From assembly GCA_023376005.1 (NCBI GenBank), contig CM042152.1, positions 79,575,811 through 79,639,810 of the forward strand: 64,000 nucleotides of DNA, given 5' to 3'. This DNA comes from Doryteuthis pealeii. Lineage: Eukaryota > Mollusca > Cephalopoda > Myopsida > Loliginidae. The translations under genes and the position numbers were made by a program. Shown here one piece after another: positions 47,949-58,739 of the stretch. How positions within the stretch are numbered: position 1 is the stretch's first letter; the number at the start of each line of letters is the position of its first letter. The notes below the pieces were generated by a model that did no database searches, was not told the origin of the DNA, and saw nothing but the letters and a program-made list of their open reading frames with translations.

Positions 47949-48111
47949 CAAGGTTTTCTCAAAAAGTATCAAGATTTTTTGGTACTTTTTGACACCCTGT
48001 ATTCTGGAGAAAAATAAATAAATAACGTTCCATTCATTAATTTTTTTTCAGAATACGAAATTTGTCAAAAAGTACAAAATATCTCTATACTTTTTGGACA
48101 CACCTTGTATG
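47949..48111. mobile_element. TA-flanked mariner-like MITE
   Basis: It begins TA-CAAGGTTTTCTCAAAAAG and ends CTTTTTGGACACACCTTG-TA, with inner partial repeats of the same motif (actttttgacaccctgta; tttgtcaaaaagtac). Length is ~160 bp with no coding sequence. The TA flanks and the ~25-bp inverted ends fit a non-autonomous Tc1/mariner element. Relatives are at 23713-23850 and 51285-51320. Confidence 0.65.
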
Positions 48112-48575
48112 CTCTATCACAATTAACAATTTTGTATATCTTGGAAATAAAAATCAATGAAGAGCCCTCTGCAGGAGCTAGCTTAATTGCCACCAGATAT
48201 GGCAGCTTTTAAGCTAGTCAATAATAAAACGCTAACAAAATTTCCAAATATATCAAACAAAATATAAACTTTACTTAAAATCTAAGTCTCAACTGTTAGA
48301 ATCAAACATTTTAAGTGTGAAAGCCTAAAATTACTGATCTGTCTTTCTTTACAACAAATCAAAGTTTGTTAATGAAAGGAAAGGAATAATTTACAAGTAA
48401 GTGTATGTGCTGACTACAAACAGTAAATGTTTCTTTGCATACAAATTGTTAATTGGAAAGCAATAGAAATTCACTTGGTGAAAGAAACTAAAGAAAACCA
48501 TAGAGCAATATTTGGTCTTTACCAATTAATCTTCTGAGGAGAGTAACCAATAAATCACTTTGCTTTCATGATTTG
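48112..48575. other. Stretch with nothing recognised
   Basis: Ordinary AT-rich sequence. No supportable feature. Confidence 0.4.
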
Positions 48576-48579
48576 CTAT

Positions 48580-48875
48580 CTTTTTCATATTGTATTATTC
48601 GGACTATTGTCATCATCTTTATTGTTATCTGTACATTTCGGCCAATGTACCCTCCGGCCTTCTTCAGGTATTTCTTGTTAGACTCAGGAACCTTCTGGTT
48701 GTAATCGGAAGCATTCACAGAACTCTGAACCCAACCCTTTATTCAATCCATGGGGGTATCCTGTTCTCATTCCGCTAACCATGACTGGGTACAGGTGTTA
48801 AACTGTGTTAATTATTATTCTATGTTACTGTCACCCTTGACTGCAGCCCAGAGATAACTGTCACTTAGAACTGTA
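48580..48875 (-). repeat. Retroelement-like end with hairpin
   Basis: On minus, 'ggttagcggaatgagaacag', 'acctgaagaaggccgga', the hairpin CTGAAGA-A-GGCC...GGCC-GAAA (48636-48667), then 'gatgatgacaatagtccga'. The same family is at 26025-26380 and 61255-61475. It looks like the 3' part of a retroelement; I cannot name the family. Confidence 0.6.
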
Positions 48876-49074
48876 TTAAACTCAACAGTTATATCAACTA
48901 CACTATGTGTCCAACAATTTTGATATTGTTTACATAATTAATCCACAATTAATACAATTATCATTAAAAGAGTAAAAGAAAATCATTAGTAGATTTAATA
49001 TCTAATTTCAACTGATTTTGTAATTAAAAAAAAAACAACAAAAAGCACTTCCATTTTAAGAGTAGTAAGTAAAG

Positions 49075-49345
49075 TCGGCAGAGTGGCCTATTGTTGGTAT
49101 CAGCCAGACGAGGAGTCTATCCCCTTTTCTCTAGTGTTAGACCAGGAAGATCGCTTTTCTTTCTTTTTTTTTTCTTTTTTTGCTGATGTTGAGCACCACA
49201 CCTACTTTCAAATTCCTATTTTACCACACAGATCAGATTACCCAAACTGTGCTACTCATTGAGCGAGTTGGTGAGGACCAGTATCTAACCTAGAACCTTG
49301 CAATTCCTAGGTGAATACTCTATTGACAGAGCCAAACCAGCCCCC
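49075..49345 (-). repeat. S1 SINE
   Basis: On minus: 'gctggtttggctctgtcaat' (A-box region), 'cctaggaattgcaagg', and body to 'actagagaaaaggggatag'. A T-rich insertion sits at 49155-49185. Confidence 0.7.
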
Positions 49346-49394
49346 TTTTTAAGAAATATATTATAATCATTACATTTAGCATTCTGGCAGTGAT

Positions 49395-49645
49395 GCTGAT
49401 AGCTTTTTGGTTTAGTGCATCCTGGGACACACATATTTGCTTTGAATGAGTCCCCAGAAATTTGATGAGACCCAACTAAAGTTTCTTAATAAATTGTAGG
49501 GTTTTTATTTATGACCTGAGGAAACAACTAAAAGCTGACTAACTCCTACCTTGTAACCTATCCCGCGTAATTCCTTTCTAAGAAAATATTGAAATATATT
49601 TACAGTTAGCTTGAAATGGTGAGGGAAGGAAAAAGAAAAACACTG
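49395..49645 (+). repeat. Dispersed repeat (relative of 515-715)
   Basis: 'gtgatgctgatagcttttt' followed by the segment shared with 515-715. Confidence 0.7.
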
Positions 49646-49850
49646 TGGATATGATTTTACTGTGTCCTTTTAGATTTTTATGTGTCAGGGACGCAGGATG
49701 TGTACCTAACAGCATCTCTGCTCTGGTCAGAAAATCCTGATAAAAAAAAAACATTTAAAAATGTACCAGTCGGCTTGGGATGGTTCAGTCAACAATAATT
49801 AAGAGAGGAAATATAGATATTAGCAGCCAAGTACAAAAAACCAAACCTGT

Positions 49851-49856
<6 letters not shown>

Positions 49857-49885
<29 letters not shown>
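49857..49885 (+). repeat. Poly-A run
   Basis: About 29 A, possibly the tail of a retroposed sequence. No donor is recognised. Confidence 0.9.
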
Positions 49886-49889
<4 letters not shown>

Positions 49890-50930
49890 TATTTTTTCAG
49901 TGAAAAATTATTAGGTTAAACTGTTTAGAAAGCAGAAAACTGGTAGCAATCCACTCCTTAAAATAAACAACTTGAGAAATTGCAGAAATAAGTTAACTAC
50001 TCCCAATTTTATATTTGCATATGAAACTATTTACAAAGACAGAAATTAAATGTCTACAATATAGTTCCTTGGATATTCAACATGCTTATTCCAGCAAGTT
50101 TTCCATTGGTCAAAGCACCTTTGAAACACTTATTTTTATATGGTCTTAAGCTGTGCTATTTCTTTTAATGTCTTCCTGAAGTCTCTTTGCCTCGAGATGA
50201 ATTTCCAATTTAGGAAACAAGAAAAAAGTTGTATAGAGCTTATTGCACTTGCACAATCTTGTGTTTCATGATGAATATGCCACTGACCTGTAAACTACAT
50301 GTCTAACCATTTACAATGCACAGCATCATAGAGACAGCACAAGATTTCCAAGTAATACTCTTTGGTGACACTTTGACCTCCAAAATTATATTCATATTGA
50401 AATACACCCTCTTTGTCTTCTTTCTTAGTTTTTCCTTACATATATAATGTGTGTGTGTGTGTGTGTGTGTAGCTATGTATGTATTGCAGCAGGGGAAAAT
50501 TGAAAAATTTACAATAAGAGTAAAAAGCTAAATAATAGACCATTCTGTTCTTCTCATAAAGAGAGAAATTGAAGGAAAAGGACAAGTGATACAGAAAAAA
50601 TATAAGAAAGAAAGTGAGTAGCAGAAAGAGAGAGGAGGTGAACATGCAGAAGTGATAATACTAATCTGTTTCAATCAAACATAATGAAAAGAAGAAAAGA
50701 AAGAAAAAAAGAGTGAGAGAGAGTTAAATCAGGATTATTATACTTCTTACATCTTGAACTATTTTGTAATAGCTCTTAAGTAAAAAATATCAAACGTTAT
50801 GATTAAATTATCATACTGTGGTATATCCACAGGTCCTGCTAGTATTAAATATTTCTTTAAAATATGCATAGAAACAGATAATTTACTCAGAAGAGTAAAT
50901 AAAATACCAAATCTTTTACAATTTTTTAAG
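49890..50930. other. Mostly unannotated, with (TG)n at 50447-50471
   Basis: No gene is recognised. One TG microsatellite and a purine-rich block (50680-50725) are present. Confidence 0.4.
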
Positions 50931-50934
50931 GTGT

Positions 50935-51075
50935 GTCCCTGTGGCGGAGTGGTTCACATGCTGAACTGTATAGTAAGTTCAAACTTTAGTCACACTATTA
51001 CGTTCACTTTCAGACTAATACCCTTGGGAAAGCTATGAACTCACTCACCTCCCCATTTATGGGTTAAATAGTACT
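50935..51075 (+). repeat. S2-type SINE, head and first body part
   Basis: 'gtgtgtccctgtggcggag' and 'tggttcacatgctgaact' look tRNA-like, then 'actaatacccttgggaaag' and 'ccccatttatgggttaaat' follow the S2 body. Confidence 0.65.
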
Positions 51076-51082
51076 ACTGCTT

Positions 51083-51721
51083 TTTCTACAAGGATGGTTT
51101 TGGCATTAAATAATCTATGAAGGTTGATATTAAAAAAGAAACCAAATAATTTTGTAAGCTGAGCTAATAACACGTCTAAAAACATAGTAATTATATAATT
51201 GAATATTTTATATAAAAAATTATTTCTATAAAAATTATTTTATATATTTTAATTACACACACACACACATATATATACATATATACAAGGTGTGTCATAA
51301 AAGTATAATAATCTGCATTTATCAGAATGGGAATTTTTCAAGTTATGGATTAAAAAGAAACACTACTGTTTTCTACAAGGATGGTTTGTGAATTAAATAA
51401 TCTATGAAAGTTGATATGCCATAACACAAAGTAACCAATCTGCCACTAGTGTTCTTCTACAAGGATAGTTTTGGCATTAAATAACCCACAAGGTTGATAT
51501 GCCATAAAACAAAGTAACCAACCTGCCACTAGTGTTCTTCTATACGGATGGTTTTGGCATTAAATAACCCACAAGGTTAATATGCCATTAAACAAAGTAA
51601 CCAACCTGCCACTAGTGTTCTTCTATACGGATGGTTTTGGCATTAAATAACCACAAGGTTGATATGCCATTAAACACAGAAACCAAACAATTTTGTAAGC
51701 TAAGCTAATAACACGTGTAAA
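51083..51721 (+). repeat. ~83-bp minisatellite, split by an insertion
   Basis: Units start at 51371, 51455, 51538 and 51621 (period 83-84), each with 'ttctaNaNggatNgtttt', 'ggcattaaataa', 'gttgatatgccat' and 'ctgccactagtg'. An outlying unit at 51083-51175 ends in the same tail (aattttgtaagct...taataacacgt) as the last unit at 51686-51715. Between them lie (CA)n and a MITE-end-like 'caaggtgtgtcataaaagta' (51288). Confidence 0.9.
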
Positions 51722-52060
51722 AATACAAATTTGACAACATTTATGGTCAACAACATTCCAAAATAACAATGGCAATAATTGGAAGTAATTAATAAATAAC
51801 AATTAGTCATTTAGGAAAATAAATGTCTTTATAACATCTCGCCTCTAAAGGTCAGCTTAGTAGTCAAAAAAAAAAAAAAACTATCTGAAGAATCTTGTAC
51901 TAACGGGGGAGGGGGGAATAATCAGGCAAAGATTTTAGATTTTTATACTTTTATTTTTATAACAAATCCTTCAAAAATATTTGGGCTTATTTGCCAAAAC
52001 TAAAAAAAAAAAAAAAATTTTTTTTAAATTAATCTGGAACATTGTGAAAAACATTTCTCA
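51722..52060. other. Low-complexity stretch
   Basis: Contains poly-A (51868-51881), a G run (51906-51917) and A/T homopolymers at 52003-52027. Nothing else is recognised. Confidence 0.5.
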
Positions 52061-52061
52061 C

Positions 52062-52340
52062 CATCAGATGCAGTTTAGTTTTATAGCAAGTACCCCCCCC
52101 CCCCAGGGATGCTGATAGCTTTTTAATTTAGTGCATCCAGGGATACACATATTTGCTTTGAATGATTCCCGGGAAAATTTATGGGTCCCAACTAAAGCCT
52201 TCTAATTCCTACCTTGTAACCTATTGTGTAATTCATTTCTAAGAAACTATTGAAATGTATTTACAGTTAGCTTGAAATGATGAGGGAAGAAAAAGGAAAA
52301 ACATCAGGATGCATGGATATGAATCTATCAGTATCTCTGC
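52062..52340 (+). repeat. R1 fragment joined to relative of 515-715
   Basis: 'ccatcagatgcagtttag' (R1) with a C12 run, then 'ggatgctgatagcttttt' and the 515-715 type segment ending 'atctatcagtatctctgcc'. Confidence 0.65.
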
Positions 52341-53000
52341 CACCAAACACGCTTTTTTCTTTTTTTTTTTTTTTTCTCTTTTTTTTCTTTTAATCGTGGG
52401 GTCTTACACCTCAGCCAGTCAGTGTATTCAATGATTTATAAAGAGAGAACAAAGCCTAAAATAAAATGTTAGCTCTGTTCCAGAATAATTATTACATTTG
52501 CATATATATTTTATACTCTAAATATAGCAACTATTATGGAACAGAGATATAGTATAAAAGAATTACTATTAAAAGAACAATACAAAAATAAATTAGAATC
52601 CACATCCCATTTTCTAATTATAAAGTAAAAGAAAATCAGTACAAAATAAAATCTCTTGTAAATCCTGTCTGTCTGTGTGTCTCTCTTATCTATTGTATGG
52701 ACTTTGAAACAGGAGATAAATGTATGTATAGTCGTAGTCATAGATACAAGTTATGAGTGAAAAGTCTATGAGTGTTTAAATGAGATCAATGACATGTTTA
52801 AAGGAAGTGTTTAGATATCAATAAACTTTTCCTGACACTCCTCAGTAAAATTTAACTGAAAACAACAACTGCATTTAAAGTTTGGATTTTTCAATGATGT
52901 TATTATTCAATATTAAAAAACAAAATGTTTTGTTTTCTTTTTTCAAAATAACATTGTCTGATATTGTTAAATAACAGAATAGCTGTATCTATTATTTTCA
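52341..53000. other. AT-rich stretch, nothing recognised
   Basis: A T-rich tract at 52351-52391, otherwise no supported feature. Confidence 0.4.
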
Positions 53001-53004
53001 CAGT

Positions 53005-53235
53005 ATGGATTTACCCAACCCCTCTCCTCACAAGCAGGTCATCAATTTCTAAAGTGGACTTTAACAGACTTAAATTCAGAATCTTCTTTCCCCTTGACCG
53101 GTTGCCTAACCAACGTTAAAGAGCCCAGTTTGACCCACTATTTACCCATAGCTGGAGGGAGAATAGCTGGATATACACTTTTTAAAAACCTTGTTCAGGA
53201 TTTAAACTTGAATTGCCAAGTCCATTTTCAGTTGA
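53005..53235 (-). repeat. S2 SINE
   Basis: 'cttgaccggttgcctaacc', 'gagcccagtttgacccacta', 'cccatagctggagggagaat', 'gttcaggatttaaacttgaa' on plus. The head is worn. Confidence 0.7.
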
Positions 53236-53328
53236 GAGGAGAGTAGGCTTCAATAATAAGATATATATAAGATGGGGTAACATAGACAAAGTCAAAAGTG
53301 CTGATGCAATTTTCAAACCATATATATA

Positions 53329-54165
53329 CCTGTTTGTAAATAGTAAAATGTGTTTATTAAAAAAAATTGAGTATCCATTAAGAATTAACTTATTTCAAAA
53401 TTTTGTCGGCATTAAATGACCCACTGAGGTAAAACCAAATCATTCATAATTTATAGTCTTGTAATAATTATAACCAAACTTTAATTGAATCAGGAGTTAA
53501 GTCTGTGCAGTTAAATGTTATTCTATTATGCTTATAAAATAAAAGAATTTTTCTTTTTCCAATTGAAATTTACTTCTTTAAATTTAATAGAATTAATATA
53601 CTAAGCTATTTCATTTATTTACTGTCGCATTACAAATTAAAAAAAAAAAAGCTTTTAGCATTAAAACACTATACACAAAAAAGGGATAGACATATCAGAA
53701 TATTTTTCAAGTATAAAGTGGGATGATAATAATAAAAACATGATAAAAATGTATGACTCAGAGTTTCCCATTGTCCATCATCAAGTGAATTAGTATCCAA
53801 CACATCTGACTTTAAAGTATTCAGGTCAGCAGACATGTTGAATATTATCTCATTTAAAGATCAACAGTTTTAAATAAATCAAATAGCTTAGTATATTAAT
53901 TCTATTAAATTTAAAGAAGTAAATTTCAATTGGAAAAAGAGAAAATTCTTTTATCTTATAAGCATAATAGAATAACATTTAACTGCACAGACTTAACTCC
54001 TGATTCAATTAAAAGTTTGGTTATAATTATTACAAGACTATAAATTATGAATGATTTGTTTTTACCTCAGTGGGTCATTTAATGCTGACAAAATTTTGAA
54101 ATAAGTCAATTCTTAATGGATACTCAATTTTTTTTAATAAACACATTTTACTATTTACAAACAGG
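53329..54165. repeat. Inverted repeat with ~295-bp arms
   Basis: Left arm 53329-53621 ('cctgtttgtaaatagtaaaa' to 'agctatttcatttattta') and right arm 53871-54165 ('taaataaatcaaatagctta' to 'ttttactatttacaaacagg') are near-identical in inverted orientation around a ~250-bp spacer. Both arms end in part of the R1 head ('cattaaatgacccactgagg'), and the right arm runs on into a full R1. Confidence 0.92.
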
Positions 54166-54430
54166 TACTACTACTTCAGGTCAGAGTGGACCTGGAAGTA
54201 ATGGTGATGAAGGGGTGCTCCACATTCCCCAAACCTCCAAAAGTGGAACCTAACCATCAGATAGAGTTTAACAGAGATAAAAAGGGGTTGGGACTTGCCA
54301 TAAGGGCAATAGGCTTGGGGCAATCATATAGGTGCTATGGCTTGATGTGACAAGCTGATTGAGTCAGAGAGGGCCTCTAGCCCAAGTAAGGGCCAAAGTG
54401 GAGTGTTACATGTCATGGACTGCCCAGCCA
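54060..54430 (+). repeat. R1 repeat
   Basis: The head is within the inverted repeat, then 'ggtcagagtggacctggaag', 'ggtgctccacattccccaaa', 'caatcatataggtgctatgg', 'ttacatgtcatggactgccc'. Confidence 0.8.
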
Positions 54431-54436
54431 ATAAAT

Positions 54437-54690
54437 TATGAAGGTCAATCCGAAAAGTAAGGTCTGCAATGTGCTGGGGATTCAGGGAAACTGTTCATGC
54501 AAGTATTGGCAACACTGTTGTGTTTGTTAAGCATGTGCCTGCTTCTCTGCCACACTCAGTTTTGGCTTGGCAGTTGTTTCTGATGGAGCTCCCGATTGAT
54601 GCTACTGGTAAGTGTGAAGTTTGCTCAGTTATTCGGTTTTTGAATGCAAAAGGCACCGATTGAAATTCATCGCCAATTATAGATGTCAAA
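54437..54690 (+). pseudogene. Mariner-type transposase, 5' fragment
   Basis: A terminal-repeat-like 'aaaagtaaggtctgcaatgt' and 5' leader are followed by a reading frame with 'ELPIDATGKCEVCSVIRFLN' (about 54577-54636). Immediately after, in another frame, comes the short motif 'EIHRQL'. As I recall the family, this combination is the N-terminal helix-turn-helix region of mariner-type transposases. A frame change and stop codons follow, and the catalytic D,D domain is absent. It is a dead 5' end, directly followed by a tRNA-like pseudogene. The leader shares sequence with the solo ends at 1035, 12970 and 41395. Confidence 0.7.
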
Positions 54691-54692
54691 AA

Positions 54693-54774
54693 CAAAAAGG
54701 CAGGATTTGAACCTGTGTGCACATTGCCCATTGGATTTCAAGTCCAATGCCTTAACCACTCAGCCATCAAAATA
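54693..54774 (-). tRNA. tRNA-Ser(UGA)-like pseudogene
   Basis: On minus: D arm 'tggctgagtggttaaggc', a perfect anticodon stem TTGGA-CTTGAAA-TCCAA with anticodon TGA, a long variable arm, and T-arm CAGG-TTCAAAT-CCTG. These are class II serine tRNA features. The acceptor stem does not pair (ATTTTGA against CTTTTTG), so it is probably not functional. It could also be the head of a tRNA-Ser-derived SINE. Confidence 0.65.
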
Positions 54775-55255
54775 ACATTAATTCTATTAGACTTATATTT
54801 ATTTAATATTTAATCTCTTCTGATATTAATACTGTAAAATATGCTATAAAAATGTACATTAAAGATAATGACTGGTTGTCCTGAAAATTGCAATTCTCTT
54901 TGTGTCATAGATCTGTACAACTTTTTTGAGCAAATAATAATAGATATTTGGTTTTATTTATCAACACAAAAATACTTATCTAAAAAATGTCATTTGAATG
55001 GATTGGATTGAAAACAATTGTTTTTTTTTTATAAATATCCATCATTGTTGTCTAAAAGAAAGAAAATAGTTTTGTCTGGCCAAAGAATGGATCAAAAATA
55101 GATGAATTGAAAATGGAATTATTTGCTTTGTAATTTTATCATCAACATCCATTTTGAATCTACCATTGGTCAAATGTTTTGTCCTGAATTTTGTTAACCT
55201 TTGCCCAGTCAACAATTTCATCTTGCCATCAGTCAGATCTTTTCCTACTATAGAT
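54775..55255. other. AT-rich stretch, nothing recognised
   Basis: No gene, repeat or structure that I can support. Confidence 0.4.
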
Positions 55256-55259
55256 ATCT

Positions 55260-55375
55260 ACCCAACCACTCAGCTATAGGCAGGATGTGACACAAGGTCA
55301 ATTTTAAGCACAGTCAAGCTGGTTTGAATTCAGAGTTTTTCCTTTTAGACTAGTTGCCTACTCAAGGCTAAAGTG
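55260..55375 (-). repeat. S2 SINE fragment
   Basis: 'ggcaggatgtgacacaaggt', 'ctggtttgaattcagagt', 'ctagttgcctactcaaggc' on plus, followed directly by an R1 head. Confidence 0.65.
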
Positions 55376-55387
55376 TGTTTGTTTATT

Positions 55388-55445
55388 TTGTTTTACATCA
55401 TATCAATCTCAGTGGATCATTTAATACTGACTAAGTTTGGGATTT
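55388..55445 (+). repeat. R1 head fragment
   Basis: 'gttttacatcatatcaatct', 'cagtggatcatttaatactg'. Confidence 0.6.
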
Positions 55446-55850
55446 GTAGCAATAGTTTGGTAGAAAACAAATGTATGTATATATATATTTGAACAATTGT
55501 TCAATTCCTCATATTTTTGAGTCCAATCCCATTTCTTTTAGAAAATGTAAAATCCTGGATGGTCTTATTTTTGTGACAAGTTATTTTAAATTATTTGCTT
55601 GGTAATATTTTGTTCACACTAGATCAAAGTCTACACACTCTAACAGTATATGTTTCACTGTAAATCTCTCTTGACATGTATTGCATATTGGGGATTCTGT
55701 GCCCTCTAGTAAATGATGATGTGAAGGTGGGTCAGTAAAACTTGTTCTTTTCTACTTTTGTTGTATTTTAAGTTCCATTCTCCAGTCGTAAAGGAGACAC
55801 TGGTAGTGTAGCAGTTATCATAATAGAACGGTACCAAAGAAATAAGCATA
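55446..55850. other. Stretch with nothing recognised
   Basis: A weak S2-like 'gacactggtagtgtagcagtt' sits at 55796-55816, just before the full S2 element. Nothing else is supported. Confidence 0.35.
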
Positions 55851-55852
55851 AT

Positions 55853-56150
55853 ATGAGGCACATATAGCATAATGGTTATCATCATAGAAATGGAATTGGC
55901 GACCAGAGTTCAAATCCTTGACAAGGCTGTTTGCATTTCACTTTCACGCTAATGCCCTTGGGAAAGGCATGAATCCATCTCTTCTCACCCCAGCTATGGA
56001 TAAATAGTAGAGATGACAGAGTTATTTAGCTTTGGTTCAACAATAAGTTTCTGAGAAGGAAAACTGAATTCAAACCAGCTGTACTCCACTTAAAAATTGA
56101 CCTTGTGTTGCATCCTGCCAGTAGCAGAGGAGTTGAGTAAATACACACCC
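55853..56150 (+). repeat. S2 SINE, near full length
   Basis: Head 'gaggcacatatagcataatg' with a B-box-like 'agagttcaaatccttgac', then 'gctaatgcccttgggaaagg', 'tagctttggttcaac', 'gctgtactccacttaaaaa' and 'gttgcatcctgccagtagc'. Confidence 0.8.
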
Positions 56151-56335
56151 ACAGCTAAAAAGAACCCAGTCTGCCCTACTATTTCCCCATAACCAGGAAG
56201 AGAAAATATGGATTCATACTTTTCCGAAGGGCATTTGCATAGAGTGAAACACCAGCAGACTCATCCAGGATTTGAACTCGGGTCGCTGATTCTATTTCCA
56301 ACCAAAATAACCATTATGCAAGATGCACCTCTTCT
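56150..56335 (-). repeat. S2 SINE, facing the previous one
   Basis: 'acccagtctgccctactatt', 'actcatccaggatttgaact', 'accattatgcaagatgcacc' on plus. Together with 55853-56150 it forms a tail-to-tail SINE pair. Confidence 0.75.
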
Positions 56336-56689
56336 ATACTGATTATTATTTGTTTTTTAGCACTGTTCTATTAACTTTCTGTACCATCTGTTATTCAACC
56401 TTCAAGCTAAGTGGTCTCTACCCACTTTTATTTTTGTTGTTCAATAACTTCTAATATATTTGGTCTGCTTTCTGATACATCTTGATCTCCGTGTGACAGG
56501 ATTTCTTTTATAGAGATTTCAAAATCTATATTGATTTGTCGTCTCTCTTTCATATATGAACAATGATTATTTCAAAACATGAGAAAACTTCACCAAATTG
56601 TTGCTCAAAGTAACAACGTTAAAAACAGAATGTAGACATTTGAAAAGAAAGCCAGTTAAAATAATTGACAAGATACAGGTGGATTTTTG

Positions 56690-56774
56690 TTTGTTTTGCT
56701 CCATGGCACATCAACCTCAGTGGATCATTTAATACCTACAAAGTTTTGAAATAAATTCATTCTGGATGGGTACT

Positions 56775-56809
<35 letters not shown>

Positions 56810-57000
56810 ACACATTTTTTCTATTTAACCCATAGATGGGACCCTAACAGGTACTACCACTCTTTGTTATAGTGGACCTGGGAGTAATGGTAATGAAGGG
56901 GTACTCCACATTCCCAAAGCTCCAAAACTGAAACTTGACCATCAGAAAAAGCCAGTATTGAACCCAGAACCTTGTGGTTCCTAAGTGGATCCTGAAGTAG
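56690..57000 (+). repeat. R1 repeat
   Basis: 'ggcacatcaacctcagtgga', T27 run, 'acccatagatgggaccctaa', 'tatagtggacctgggagtaa', ending in a scrap of S1 ('gaacccagaaccttgtgg'). Confidence 0.8.
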
Positions 57001-57004
57001 CAAA

Positions 57005-57469
57005 CATCTAAAGTTTTGATATGGATGCAAGAGTTAAAAGAAGAAAAACAAACACTTCACAATTCTATTTTTAGCAAATGTAAATTCATTTCTAGATGAT
57101 TTTTATCTACTCCTATTTTGAATATTACAATAAGGCATTTTCTCTTCTTTGCATCCATCTTTATCTCGACATGTTCACACATCTTATAAAAATATTTCTA
57201 ACACAATTAATCTATTATATAATAATGTCCACTTTATTTCTTGCCTTATCTGTCTGAGGTAAACTCCTTTAAAAAATAAAAAATAAAAAATAAAAAAAAA
57301 AAAGGTTCCAAAATGTACTAAAATATAAATGCTACTTAATTTCACTAAAACAAAACCTCAAAGACTGAATATCTTTAGTCTATCAGTGTTAAGTTATTTT
57401 GTACAAATGGACAAATGAATTTAGTTTATTCAAACACATTACAACAATTGAAATGATCAACAGACCAAT
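57005..57469. other. AT-rich stretch, nothing recognised
   Basis: Contains an A-rich run at 57273-57304. No gene is seen. Confidence 0.4.
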
Positions 57470-57477
57470 CTTCTTTG

Positions 57478-58135
57478 GGTAATAAAGGACTATTTGCTCG
57501 TAAATTCCTACCATAAAATAAACTGAACCCTCATTTTATGTCCGTGTTTTTGCAAGAAAGTTTTATTTTTCTTGTACCCGTTATTGTACAATATTAAATA
57601 TATTTTATTTATTTATTTTAATATTCAGTTCAATGTTTATATTCTAAAAGTTTTATTTTGTGAGAATGTTTAGTTTTAAAGTGGGGGCTTGTTTTACAAT
57701 TTAGGCATAAATTGGATCATCCTTTTATGACCGTAATTTTGTTTTTTCGTCGACGATGATTAAAATCTGACGTTTTTATTTTAGATTACCAAAGCCAAAA
57801 AGAAAAGAAATAACAACAACAACAAAAGGTGATATTCAACTTTTTACTCGTAAATTCCTACCATAAAATTAGGCTTGGGCATTTTATGGTAGGAATTTAC
57901 GAGTAAAAAGTTAAAGTGTAAAAACGAACCCCCACTTTAAAACTAACCATTCTCATAAAATAAAACTTTTAGAATATACACATTGAAGTGAATATTAAAA
58001 TAAATAAAGAAAATATATTTAGTATTGTAAAATAATGAGTGCAAGAAAAATAAAACATTGCAAAAACACGGACATAAAATGAGGGTTCAGTTTATTTTAT
58101 GGTAGGAATTTACGAGCAAATAATCCTTTATTACC
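57478..58135. mobile_element. 658-bp long-TIR DNA element with 8-bp TSD
   Basis: The ends GGTAATAAAGG...CCTTTATTACC are terminal inverted repeats of about 215 bp (57478 to about 57695, and about 57920 to 58135), ~93% alike by eye. CTTCTTTG directly flanks both sides (57470-57477 and 58136-58143), an 8-bp target-site duplication. Inside, a second palindrome (57836-57912, 'ttactcgtaaattcctacc' and its complement) repeats the subterminal motif. There is no coding capacity. An 8-bp TSD is known for hAT, P and Merlin elements, and GG ends with long TIRs also recall Mutator-like ones. The superfamily is undecided. Confidence 0.82.
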
Positions 58136-58189
58136 CTTCTTTGTATGAAACAAGAAATTTTCTTACTGAAATCTAGGATTGAAAAGGGC

Positions 58190-58428
58190 CAGGTTAGCTC
58201 AGTCGGTAGAGCGTTCTGTTTGAAACCACAAGGTTCCTAGTTCGATACTGGCCCTCGCCAACTTAGCGAATGAGTAGCAAAGGGATCTCTGTGATAAAGT
58301 GAGGAGCTGATGGTAGATGTAGCGCTCCACCTCAGATGCTAAAATAATCTCCTTAGTCTAGCGCTATTGAAAAGGGGATAGACTCCCTCGCTGTCCGGCT
58401 GATACAGATATTAGGCCTCCCCGACGAC
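58190..58428 (+). repeat. S1 tRNA-derived SINE, best copy
   Basis: Head 'gttagctcagtcggtagagc' holds a good A-box, and 'aggttcctagttcgatactg' the B-box. The tRNA-unrelated body has 'gagtagcaaagggatctctg', 'gaggagctgatggtag' and 'gcgctattgaaaaggggat', ending at 'ctgtccggctgatac'. It keeps several CpGs and so may be young. As in other SINEs, the internal boxes would direct RNA polymerase III. Confidence 0.85.
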
Positions 58429-58739
58429 AACGACTTACTATCCCAAATAACCTTTTGATCAATTGATATTTTTGTATAGTTATTTAAGGTTTTTTATGTT
58501 TTTTGTTTTTTTGCACCACAGTTATATGGTTTCAAGTATTCCTATCTAATACAAATAATTTGCACAGTTTTATGATTTCAATACAAATAATTATATGGCT
58601 TCAAGTAATTATTTCTATCTGATAATAGTCATTTGTTTGCACAGTTATATGGTTTCAAGTAACTAATAATAATCCTGACCAATCAATTATAGCTACAAGT
58701 AACTATTCTTAATGTCATCAAGTCTTCCTATCTAATACA

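Noticed and set aside
48636..48667. True hammerhead ribozyme
   Set aside because: CUGANGA and GAAA are present, but there is an extra base between A9 and stem II and no evident stem III or cleavage triplet. I keep it as a structural pattern only.
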